Source: Mytilus trossulus
Lineage: Eukaryota > Mollusca > Bivalvia > Mytilida > Mytilidae
Assembly: GCF_036588685.1 (NCBI RefSeq)
Contig: NC_086380.1
Span: forward strand, 66,042,180 to 66,106,179
DNA: 64,000 nt
Reading direction: 5' to 3'
A program made the translations under genes and the position numbers. Positions 22,435 through 32,988 of the stretch are shown here, piece after piece. How positions within the stretch are numbered: the stretch's first letter is position 1; each line of letters starts with the position of its first letter. The notes beneath the pieces are model-generated. The model saw only the letters and a program-made list of their open reading frames with translations. It was not told the DNA's origin and made no database searches.

Positions 22435-22605
22435 TAAATAAAAGAGGAGCAGTCAAAACCATACATCGAAAATGAACTAAAATCACCATGGCTTAAAATG
22501 AAAAAGACAAACAGACAACTAATAGCACACTTGACACAACAAAGACAACTAAAGACTAAGCAAAACAACCCAAACCAAAACCTGGAGGGGGATCTCAGGT
22601 GCTGA
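22435..22605 (+). repeat. Dispersed repeat, diverged copy
   Basis: agcagtcaaaaccatac, caccatggcttaaaatg, gacacaacaaagacaac and accaaaacctggaggg follow the order of the 20500-20605 and 39665-39880 copies. Confidence 0.55.
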
Positions 22606-23459
22606 ATTGATCTTTGATAGGTTTGGTCTTTTGATTTCGTTCATAACGTGTCATATGACTTTTTTACGCATTCACGTATTCTTACAACGCTGGCTTGTTG
22701 AATTTAACATTTCTTCTCATGAAGGCTAATCCAGAAAGACTGATTCAAACGTATTGAATTTAGATACAGACTTATTCCAAATATTTGTAACATTTAACAT
22801 ATAGTATGTATAAATTTGTTAAAATATTACTTGAGTGCATCATATTTTATTTTCAATATTTTGCAAGATGAGCAATTCAGGAGTAGTTTCACCATAAAAT
22901 TACGACTAAATTTGATCGCAAGTCATGAACAATACAGTATACTTATGACCAATCTTATTAATAGGTTTTTTTTTTGTAAAACCGACTCCTGGCTCCTAGG
23001 AGTCTACAGAATTTACACTTGTTTTGAAAACTTTTAAATAAGTTATAGCTCAACAGAAGAAATGCACCTAGTTTTGCATATGATAATAACCCGATGAATG
23101 TCCTTTTATTCCAATCTTAAATTTGTTCAAAATAGTTTTATAGTTTTCTCTGTTCTAATAACACTTTTCTGATAAGAATCAACATTTTCAATTAGTTGCT
23201 TTGTAAATCCTTGTTCAGGTGTAAGAACAAAAGGCCCTTCTTCCATAATAAAAGAAGATCATTAATGAACAACAGAGTTAGTACAAACTCATAGGTGTTG
23301 CTCTATGGAGTTTCTAATTATAGACATTAAAACTAGTAAAACATGAAAACTTAACCTGCAGGCTACATTTTTAAAGAATAATCTTAACTTTGTTTTACTC
23401 AACACTTTTTTGTAGCTTTACAATATATTTCTATATTCTATTTCATGTACTTCATCTGA

Positions 23460-23550
23460 CACAATTTGCCTGAAACATACCAGGCAATTTGTGAACTTTT
23501 CATTAAAAATTCAGGCATTTTACAAAATGCCTAAATTTAGAAAATGCCTG
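23460..23550. other. Cluster of short hairpins downstream of the 154-aa gene
   Basis: Two adjacent stem-loops: TTGCCTG...CAGGCAA (about 23466-23487) and a 9-bp perfect stem AGGCATTTT/AAAATGCCT with a two-base loop (23513-23532). A third half-site AAATGCCTG follows at about 23542-23550. They share the core AGGCA/TGCCT. They lie about 105-195 bp past the stop codon of the minus-strand gene, possibly in its 3' UTR. Nothing was recognised in 22606-23459. Confidence 0.5.
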
Positions 23551-23656
23551 TAACATATATGAATAAAGCATATAAATGATATAAAATGTACAAAAGCATG
23601 CCATTCACGAGTCTTTCCTAGTATTTGTTCTTACAATGTTGTGATTGTTTGAATGT

Positions 23657-23937
23657 CTATATTTCCTTTCCCTTCACATGAATGAGGTCTTTTTTACGAA
23701 TAGTTTGGAATTTTCCAGATTCGTGTTTCCCATCAATTAATCTTCCTTTCTCGTCAATCGAACCCTCTAGCTCCAGAGTTTGCCCTTTATTTTTATACAC
23801 CTTGCCCTTTGATCCCCCATGTCCAGCAAGGTCTTTGCTGTACCATTTATTCCCATCTTTGGACTGGTAATACTTGCGGTTGTCCTCTGACCTATATATA
23901 CAAGGTGCTTCCTTCATTATCCTGTCTAAAAAGTCAT
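23657..23937 (-). CDS. 154-aa gene exon 2 (basic C-terminal domain)
   Basis: Two bases plus 92 codons and a stop at 23657-23659. Starts DFLDRIMKEAPC. It has a single Cys, so it is unlikely to be a disulfide-rich fold. No AATAAA was seen close downstream on this strand. Confidence 0.75.
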
Positions 23938-25934
23938 CTACAAGTAAAAAAATGATAAAAATCGTTTAGAAATGAGTTTTAAACTTTTAAGGTAGCACAC
24001 TACAAATTTTTTTTTACTTGCAATCTCCTTCTTTAGACTGCATACATTTTTATAAATTATGTATATACAGATGGAAAAAAGATTAATCTTTTAGATTAAT
24101 ACAATATTTTTGTTATGCAATTATTATGTAATCAATTGTTATGCAATTACATTTTGTAATGGCAAACATGTGACCAGTTCACTTGAAAGAATTTCTCTCT
24201 TTAATCTCTATAACTTTACAGGAAGTTTTAACGAAACCTGAATCATCATAGCAGGAGCTTCAAAAGAGTGTCTCAAATTATTACTAGTGTATTCAATTTT
24301 CTCATCAATCTCTAAGTATTGTAAATAAAGGCAAAAGTAGTATAACAATGTTCAAAATTCATAAATCGATAGAAAAAACAAATCCGGGTCATTAACTAAA
24401 ACTGATGGAGACGCAGTAAATAGAAAAGGAGAATGACGACATTCAAATGTAACACGCACAGAAACGAACTAAGCATTAGACAAAATTCGACGAGAATAAC
24501 AAATATAACATCAAAACTTAATACATGAATTTGGGATAGAAAAGTACCGTGACACGTCTTATAAAAATGTGAACTCACACTCAAATATAAAAGGAAACAA
24601 ACGACACAAAAGAAACACAACGTTAAAATGTGACACAAACACAGAAACGAACTATAATATAACAATGACCATATTCCAGACTTGGTACAGGACATTTTTT
24701 AAACAAAAACAATGGTGGGTTGAACCTGGTTTTGTGGCATGCCAAACCTCCCGCTCTAATGGTCATGTTAAATTTAACATTAAAATGACAACACAACATT
24801 ACAGGACTACACTCAATAAATAAGTGAACATATTAGACAAATTTAAAGAAGCACACGAATAATAGCTTACAAAAGGCACCAGCTTTAAATATTTATTACG
24901 CCAGATGTGCGTTTCGTCCACAAAAGACTTACTAGTGACGCCTAGATACATAAGCATCCTTACCACATAAAAGTAGATAGCATTTGATAAGGTGTAAAAT
25001 ATTATCTAATACATTCTATAAAAAATTTGAGACACCATTTTTTAATGAATGGCCTTAGATACAACATATAATAAAATCAACCCTCTCGGAATATCCATGA
25101 AGAAGCTAAATTCAATTGAAAGAGGAAATTTCTCGTAAAATTTTGTAGACACAGTTATCATTATAATATACTACATAAGTGTTGTATAATACTAATATTG
25201 CATTAATTTGAAAGAGTAATATATTAGCTTTCTGTTTATACCCCTTTTTATAAAATTTCAAGCATTATAAAGAAAGTGACAGCATTTTAAAACTTGAGAA
25301 TTGGAGGTATAAAATCTATGTCTTGTGCAACCTTAAATGGAGAAGTTGACCTTATATGCCTTTTGCTTTATTCAACATTTTATATTATCATTACACATTA
25401 TTTTATCATAACACATACCAATTTAAAGTTGCAACACCTATACTATTTTTGAAATTCTATTACTGAAAGACGCGTCAAATTAGGTAGACATTATGATATG
25501 TACATGTAGAAGCGTCTCAATATAATATTTTTCTCTCTCGATTCAGTCAGTATCTTCTACAATTTGATGACAATACCTGGGGAGTTTTGCAGCTTGTACA
25601 AATTTACCTCGCCGTGGTTCATCCATTGCAAAATATCTTAGCAACCTTGTTGACGTCAACTTATATTGTATTAATTTATACTGGTTAATTTCAAAACCAC
25701 TATAAAAAAACAACTGTCGATGATCAATGTAGAAGTATATTTCTTCTTACCATCTTCGCCATCATCACTACCATTTCCTGATTTGTTTCCGCCGCTTTTC
25801 CCTCCACTTAAGGCCACTGTAGCTGCTATTGTCCCTGCTGCTGTAGCTATATTCTTTACTAAATTCGGATTTACATTTTTAGCAAGTTCTGGCAAAATTG
25901 AAGCCATAGCTTGTATAACGGGTCTTGCCGCCAT
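23657..25934 (-). CDS. Two-exon gene for a 154-aa basic protein, family unknown
   Basis: Exon 1 is 25751-25934 (ATG to GATG|GTAAGAAG) and exon 2 is 23657-23937 (acceptor ttacttgtag). The phases match (1), giving 154 residues. Residues 1-45 are mostly hydrophobic or Ala-rich (MAARPVIQAMASILPELAKN, IATAAGTIAATVAL), residues 46-62 form a Gly/Ser/Asn then acidic linker, and residues 63-154 form a compact, Lys-rich, aromatic domain (RKYYQSKDGNKWYSKD, LAGHGGSKGKVYK, KFQTIRKKDLIHVKG). I do not recognise the family with certainty. The WYSKD..GHGGS pattern recalls small domains I associate with bacterial polymorphic proteins, so acquisition by transfer is conceivable but unproven. An upstream TTG is sometimes read as start; the ATG at 25934 is the first true Met. 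The intron holds two dispersed repeats. Confidence 0.7.
24320..24945 (+). repeat. ggcaacagtagtataccgc-family copy followed by cgcgtttcgtc fragment
   Basis: About 24320-24840 parallels 17716-18250 throughout (gtaccgtgacacgtctta, cagacttggtacaggac, tggtgggttgaacctgg). About 24885-24945 is a fragment of the commonest repeat (cgccagatgtgcgtttcgtc). Both lie in the intron of the 154-aa gene. Confidence 0.7.
25751..25934 (-). CDS. 154-aa gene exon 1 (hydrophobic N-terminus and linker)
   Basis: This exon has 61 codons plus one base. The Ala/Val-rich helix-like stretch could be an amphipathic or membrane-inserting segment rather than a classical signal peptide, because it starts MAARPV without a basic n-region followed by Leu. 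It ends in GNGSDDGED before the donor. Confidence 0.7.
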
Positions 25935-27185
25935 CTTTATCGCTATTTTCAAATTGTGAATCGAATCAAATTTTAAAACGCAGATAGATATTGATTATTT
26001 AAACTATATTTAGTTCCTTGTAATGATTTTAAATATAAACGTAGTATGTTTATATCAGTACCTTTTAACCTTATTTATTAATGTTTATCAGTACAGTTTA
26101 AAAATAGAAGTGTTCATTCACAAAATATTTTGAAACCATACTGCGAGCGTTGGTAGAAACATTTTTTTCTGGCAATTTACTGATTTATCCTGAAAAAACA
26201 GATTGAACATCATACATCATAAATAAACCGATCCTTTTTTTGATTTTCACACAAGAAGAAAGTGTTTGATCATTTAATGTACTGAACAAGTATTGTCATG
26301 TTGCCTAATTAAATGGCTTATAATTCATTGCAATATGTTTGTCAAATAACGAAACTGTAGTCTACTGTCACACACATGGGAAGCCCGTTAATCGATAGAT
26401 CCACAATCAACAGTTTTTAGGGACTTCCCTTTTTGAATTATCTTTCGATTTTGGTATTGTAGCTATATCAAACTATTTTCGCTTAAACAATATGATTATA
26501 ATAACATTGGTAAGAGTTTTACAACCAAAAATAACCAATAAAGCGAGTTTTAGGCCACCATTTTCTAAGAAAATGCCTATACCACCTCATTGATTTAACA
26601 CTAGTTAAACACTCGATGTGTTTGAATTTTGGATTTTGCCATTTCATTACGGAAAACAGCTTAAAATGACTCAGACACACTATGAACATTTTGAAAAGTG
26701 TTTTCCTTTGATCTGCAGATATCAAGTGGGAAAAAAATCCAGAGAAAAGTAAAGAAAAAAAATTATAAAAAAAGATAAGAAAGTAGAAACATAAATAAGA
26801 ACAACAACTTAAAACCGAACACCCGAAAAATTACAAAATGAGAAATCTGACTTTTTTTGTGGAAGGCGAAAACGTTTGGGCATAACACGGGGAAAAAACT
26901 CATCATAGATACAAGGAATAAAATATTATATTTACGCCAGACGCGCGTTTCGTCTACAAAAGACTCATTAGTGACGCTCGAATGAAAAATGTTTAACATG
27001 TCAAATAAAGTACGAAGTTGAAGAGCATTTGTGACTACGACCAATGGGTTTATCTATGGTCACTAAGTAAATCAACATTCTAGAACAGGTAACAGTCTAC
27101 CAAACGAGTTGCTTTAAATCGTTTAAACGGATTACCACATTTATCATATCATTTTGTCGTACAGTTTACTTCTCCATAGGTTCAG
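25935..27185. repeat. Spacer with two dispersed-repeat fragments
   Basis: 25935-26520 holds the putative promoter side of the 154-aa gene and nothing else recognised. About 26525-26700 weakly matches the ctataaaaccagg family (aaaatgcctatacc, gatgtgtttgaattttgg). About 26905-27060 is a cgcgtttcgtc-family copy (cgccagacgcgcgtttcgtc, aagttgaagagcattt). Confidence 0.5.
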
Positions 27186-28429
27186 AGCTGCACGGCCGAC
27201 ACTCGGCTAACCGAGAGATAGGTCGGTCAATCCTATATTGAGTATGCGGCTGTATCGGTGGTCAGTCTGTTAATCGGGTTGGCTAAAGTCTGTTAATCAG
27301 GTGTTATCGTGAAAATCAGTACAAGGTCAATATGTTTCATTGCATAATTTTTTATTTATATTTATATCATATAAACAATTCATGTCTGACAAAATGATTT
27401 GGAGTACTGAATCCAGTGGTGTAATTATTTTTTTTCTAGCTTCAATAAACGATCTATAAAATGAAAAGGCGAGTTACTCATCAGTAAATTTATACACATT
27501 TGACACACACTAAATGTACACAAAAATGACATGTTGGTTGAGTTTACTTGTATGCAACCTTTTGAACATCGAAAAAAGACGGGCATTATGTTTGTTTACC
27601 ATATTAGCATCAATATGTGAAAAATCTACACAAAAAACTGTATTTTGGTGACATAAATCAATTTTTGGTAAAAATATGGTCTGTTAATGGGTCGGATGTA
27701 TAAAACCCGGTCTGTTAATTGGTCTGTTAAGAGTTATGAATAGCATTACTAGTATATTTTAATTGCTATATAGGGTGTTATCTGAATAAAGGGATAGGCT
27801 CAATATTTGTGGCTAGAATATATGGAAACAACACATGAACAATGAAACATAAGTTCAGACAATGAAATCTGAAAATTGATAGAAATGGTTTCAAAAAGTG
27901 TAATATCAAAGTAATATTAATTTCATCAAAGAATGGCCGCATATATCATGTGGATTCTGTTTCATTGATATGAATGGCACCAATTTGTCATTTACATAGT
28001 TAACAAGTATATAAATCAGAGATAAACTTTGTAATGTAACAAAACATCAGTTAGTAAAATTGTTGTTTTTTTCTAAATTTCAGTATGAAGAGAAGACATA
28101 GAAATTACAATAATCGAAAATATAAATAGAAAAACAAGCACGTTTACGGACTGCTAGTCGGCTAAATGACTTACGATATCATAGGAATACATTATTAGTC
28201 GAAAAATAAAATTAATATTTATTTATTGTGATTTACAGGAATATAAAATTGTCTTTTTGTTAAATCAGCACCCAACACACATATATTTTTGTTTTTACTA
28301 ATGTCAATTTCTTGTTTAGAACCACGTCTAAACAACGGTCATTCCGTACTTGGTACAGACATTTCCTTTAAATAGGCGGCAGAAAATGAGAATGACGACT
28401 CGGTACAAATGAAAATACATAACGGAAAT

Positions 28430-28590
28430 AAACTCCTCATAGATACCAGGATTAAAATTTGATATTTACGCCTGATATTTACGCCAGACACGCGTTTCGT
28501 CTACGAAAAAATCATCAGTGACGCTCGAAAAAAAATGTTTTTTAAAAAAGCCAAAAACGAAGTTGAAAAGCAATGAGGAAATACAACTAG
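28430..28590 (+). repeat. cgcgtttcgtc-family copy nested in the 3-kb element
   Basis: catagataccaggatta, gccagacacgcgtttcgtc, catcagtgacgctcg and aagcaatgagg in family order, with a short internal duplication of cgcc(t/a)gatatttac. Confidence 0.7.
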
Positions 28591-29334
28591 TACCGGCGTC
28601 ACACATCAGCGCATAGCTTCGGCATGTTAAAAATCATTTACGCTGTCAAAACGCTAGTAATTTTGGATGCATTTAACCTGTCAATCATACTAATAACGTG
28701 TAAAATACGAGTTTTAAGCGTGTATTGGGCGAACTAGAAGCGTACCTTAGGCTAAGCGTTCATCCGGCGTTCAAGAAACATATGTTGGCGTACGTTGTAT
28801 GTTTTTTTTTTCCTGCATAAAAATTTCCTCGGGTTGTAGCGTTTATCAAGCGTATTTACTTTCCTTTTGTGGCTAGAGGTATAGGGGGAGGGTTGATATC
28901 TCATAAACATGTTTATCCCCTTCGCAATTTTGCGCCTGTCCCAAGTCATGAGCCTCTGGCCTTTGTAAGTCTTATATGACTTTTAATTTTAGTTTCTTGT
29001 GTATAATTCGGAGTTTATTATGACGTCCATTATCACTGTGCTAGTATACATATTTCAAAGGGGCCAGCTAAAGGACGAGTACAGGTGCGGGAGTTTCTCT
29101 CTACATTGAAGACCCATTGATGGTCTATAGTCGGGTTGTGGTCGCTATGACACATTCCCCATTTCCGTTCTCAATTTTTACCTTTGTATTTCGACGTAAT
29201 TCAAACTTATGCAACGCGCTTTGAACGATTGCTAAGCGTTCCTATGGCGTGCAACTAACGTTTACCGACTTTTGTTAATTTTCTCTGTACGTTTTGTGCA
29301 CGCCGGTCTATACGCCAATGCGTGAGGCCGGCAT
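28591..29334. mobile_element. MITE with accggcgtcacacat-type ends, split by a Naiad fragment
   Basis: The left end taccggcgtcacacatcagc and the right end reverse complemented (tgccggcctcacgcattgg) are imperfect inverted repeats. The interior is unusually rich in GCGT/ACGC words (aagcgttc, ggcgttcaag, gcgtacgttg), with the near copies gctaagcgttcatccggcgt and gctaagcgttcctatggcgt. A Naiad 3' tail interrupts it at 28869-29178 with CCTTT on each side. Confidence 0.65.
28869..29178 (+). mobile_element. Naiad-type element 3' tail fragment, nested
   Basis: It matches 13005-13320: ggctagaggtatagggg, catgtttatccccttcgc, gacgtccattatcactg, attgaagacccattg. The bordering CCTTTTG (left) and CCTTTG (right) look like a short target duplication. 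Confidence 0.75.
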
Positions 29335-30230
29335 AAGTTAATATATTCCTGAGGTAGAAAAGCCTAAGTATTTCGAAGAAAACGAATGGAATTTTAACCA
29401 GCTGCATTGCAACACATGACAGATTCATAGATGTTACAGACTTTGAACCGACAAAAAAATAAGGATGAGTGATAACTTGGCGTAAATAATAAATTCATTC
29501 GAATTCGAGCGGCCAATCAGTCCATATAACGCTATATTGAATTGACATACCCTTTTAATGAAATGCAAAGAAAAAAAAAGAAAAGTGCTCTTTCTATAAG
29601 GATACTGTTGAACCGTATTGTAATTTTTTGGTCACAAGTACATCTCATTTTTTTCAATGTGAAAATATAAACTCAAGGTAGTAATACCATTGTCTTGGCT
29701 AAATAACTCTTAACTGACACGATTTAAATTGTCCAAACCATTAACAGACTGTATTCCCAAAATTTTCATTAAAATGTGGTATAACTCAACTTATATAACA
29801 ATTATGAAATGTTTATCAATGGCAATTATTTTTTTAGAACCGAAGTACTATTTTGTGTCCTTTAAATCATATCTAAAAATGTGTTTTAGCCTTTTATCCA
29901 AAATATTGCTATGCATACAAGCATAAAAATCACATACTTGCGCGACGCCTTTTCGTTTTACTTAAAATTGAGCAGGCTATGCATTTGTTTTACTGAAGGA
30001 AAATGTTCTATGATAGATATCATTTTGTCAGACACTTTTCTTTTTTTGATGTGGTTCTCATAATATGCCAAAAATCTGTATATTGAAGAGAGTTTAACAT
30101 TAAATTGTGAGTTTTACTCTTAACAGACGTATAACCAACCCGACTAACAGACTGACCGCCGATATAGCCGTATACTCAATATAGATTAACCGACCTATCT
30201 CTCGGTTAGCCGAGTGTCGGCCGTGAGCTG

Positions 30231-32250
30231 ATGAAGACTTTTCACTGTCCACTCAATTTCAAGTTCGATCACATCTATTTATTTAAAATAGACATTTTAC
30301 TTTTTATTATTCAGTAATGATTATTTCATTTATCTTGTTTTTTAACTTAACATAGAGTTCAAAGGTAATTCTAGTTGATTTTAGATAATTTTCATTCTAT
30401 TGAAAAGATATTGACTGTTTGAAGTCTGCCTGGTACAAATAAAGAAGCAGAAAGTCCATCATGTCGTCCAGTTAATACATATGTTTTTAATTCAAAAATT
30501 CGGAATGCTGAAAATATTACAAACAGATGACGATTATTTTGCCAGAGTATTTTTTAATGTTTAATTATGTATTTATTCCTCAAAACAAGATATTTTCAGC
30601 AACCTTCGATATAAGCCTGGAATCATTCGTTCATTCTGCCTTAATTAGGTTGTTAGATTGTGCAGATATGTTAACTGAGTTTACATAATTGCTCAGGGAA
30701 CTTGACATATAACTAAAGTTGCAAAACAGATCTTATTTTCGCAGTATACATATCTGATATTAAACGCCAGGAGAGCCGACTGTTTTAATCTGATTTTTGA
30801 AGCCTGGTTTTGTTTGTTGATAAATAAATATTAATAAATTGTCTAATGGTTCATTAGGTCATTTGGCAGACCCTGCAGTATAAGTTTGTTTGTAAAGACA
30901 ATGATGTTTTTTTAGTATGTCGAGAAGTCAGACCAATGCATGTGGTTACAATTCAAATGGATCACAAAAAAAATACCTATGATCGTTTAGGATATTTGTG
31001 TGATCGTTTAGTAATCTATGGTCGTTTTTTTGTATGTCATATTGTACTATTTTTTATATGTTGATAGATGTTTCATTTTTTTTCAAACCTCATTTCTTCG
31101 TTTTAGTTTTGTGCATGTATTTAATCTTGTGTTCACCGATTTAAAAGTAAATACCAAAGAAATTGGTGACCATTGACGAAAAAATGACAGATGTTTAACA
31201 ATGTCATCTTAATTTGTGTCTTTGTGATCGCCCATGGTTGTTGGATTCGTTTTGCTCATATGATCGGTCTATAGTTTTCTATGATAAAAAAAACCGGAAG
31301 GACAAGAACTTATGTGATTCATTCTTTGTCCTTTCGTTGTTGGCTAGTGATACTCTCGTGAAACAGCAGTCTACTTCATAAGATGCGCGTTTCGATAATA
31401 GGTGTATCTCCATGATGAACAAAGCTTGAGGCTTTTTGCAAATATTTACTTATGAAGTTTGAAAATGTATAGTAAAATCTAGATATGAATCAAAGCTTTC
31501 CATCAGGGAGATTCAAATGATTTCACAATTTTCTAACAGGAGACTTCAGATATATGCGTACATATGTAATGGCAAAACTATATTAAAAATCATCATTACT
31601 TCTGCTTAACCAGAAGTCATAACAGGTATAAATTGAAATATAAAAAGACGTAATCTGAAAGAGCAAAAATAAAAAGAGCATCCACATGTTTCTAGAAAAC
31701 ACATTTTCTATAAATTTCACGCTTGTTTTGTGAGTGGCTACTTAAAAAATATTCATAAATGAAACTTTTGATACTTTTAATAAAATAAATAAAAAAAAAA
31801 ACGTGAAGTAGGTTCCAAACTCATGCCTACGTAAAAGATAGTTTTAAGTAATAATAAAGAACAGTTTTGATGAAATTGACTACTCAGTCGCCTGGTCATT
31901 TATAGTTCAACACTTGGGTGTGTGTAGGATGTTAAAAGTATTTTTTAGATATATTTTTTAGTCTTTCATTTTCAACTATTATGGCGTAGACAGCCATTTA
32001 TCAATCAGCCTGCCCTTCTTGTCCTTTTTATTCCTGATTTTTTATTTGTTTCAAGGAAGTTGATATCCAGTCGACAATAATTATTTGCCCTGTTACTACA
32101 TTGTTTCCGACAAAATTATTTGACACGTATATTGATGCCCCCCTTTTATTGTGTACAATTTATGCATTCAAGCTTACCTAGTGGCATTATCTTTTTTTTT
32201 CTCAATACTTCTGATCATCCGTTAGTCCACCTGTTCCTTTTCAGGATAAA
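30231..32250. other. Gene-poor AT-rich stretch
   Basis: No gene, exon or recognised repeat was found. One sequence (catgatgaacaaagcttgagg, near 31412) looks like ordinary unique DNA. It lies downstream of the Kazal gene 1 stop. Confidence 0.3.
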
Positions 32251-32254
32251 GTTT

Positions 32255-32405
32255 TGGGTCAAGGTAGTGTTTGATGAAGTTGAAGTCCAATCAACTTGAA
32301 ATCAAGTACACATGTTCCCTATGGTATGATTTTTTTTAATTTTTAATGCCAAATTAGAGTTTTGATCCCAATTTCGAGGTCCACTGAACATAGAAAATGC
32401 TAGAC
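32255..32405 (-). repeat. Dispersed repeat (gttcagtggac family), inverted copy
   Basis: In reverse complement: tctatgttcagtggacc, aattgggatcaaaactc, ggcattaaaaattaa, aacatgtgtacttg, tcaagttgattgg. Plus copies are at 33885-34140 and 41860-42130, both continuing into cggacagacggac-like text. Confidence 0.65.
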
Positions 32406-32921
32406 CGAGTTGTATTTTACTGATATCGATTGTCAAATTGTTATTGTATTATGTAAATTATATTTCATTCAATACATAACGATCAAATTAATCCACATCT
32501 GTTCTAAACAGAAAGAAATGCTGTATTTTTGTTTATAATATTGCAAATTAATTCTATTTATTATTATGTTCAATATCATGTAAAACATCTGGTAAATGTT
32601 TTTTTTAAATACACAGAAAGAACATTGAATTTCATTTTGCTAATACATTATTTACATAATTGATCTCGTCAAAAGTCCATGATTGATAAAAATATATCTA
32701 GTAACGAATTTTTCACAAAGCGTTAATGGCATCCGTCTTCTCGTGCTATGTCTAAGCTTTTATTTAGTATGAAAAAACTCAATGACTTTGAGATGAAGAG
32801 CACTAATCTAATTGCTCTGAATTTCACCAATAGGGCAAGGATTTTGTGGCATTATATAACAATTCAATTTTTTTCTTTCCCGTATAAAAGATAATATGTC
32901 TTTTAATTTTTTTCGTCACGT

Positions 32922-32988
32922 TTAGCACTTCTCAAACTTGGCGATTGTTATTTCTCTGTGAGTACAACGATGTTTTTCAAATTCGCAT
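32922..32988 (-). CDS. Kazal 1 exon 4 (end of domain 2)
   Basis: Acceptor tttcttttcag, then CEFEKHRCTHREITIAKFEKC and TAA. Too short for an ORF scan, but identified by phase and by similarity to the matching exon at 43072-43138. Confidence 0.9.

Larger units (their letters stand above)
27191..30225. mobile_element. 3.0-kb element with long terminal inverted repeats and AGCTG target duplication
   Basis: The left end (27191, CACGGCCGACACTCGGCTAA) and the reverse complement of the right end (to 30225) match over roughly 100 bp, through ccgagagataggtcggt, ctatattgagtat and cggtcagtctgtta. Both ends are bordered by AGCTG (27186-27190 and 30226-30230). The motif gtctgttaat(c/g)gg recurs inside the left half (near 27253, 27278, 27680, 27710). 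No transposase was found, so it is probably non-autonomous. It carries nested insertions at 28430-28590, 28591-29334 and 28869-29178. The superfamily is undetermined. Confidence 0.85.

Noticed and set aside
25720-25959. Plus-strand hydrophobic open frame of 79 codons
   Set aside because: It is the antisense of the minus-strand exon, whose splice phase and codons are better supported.
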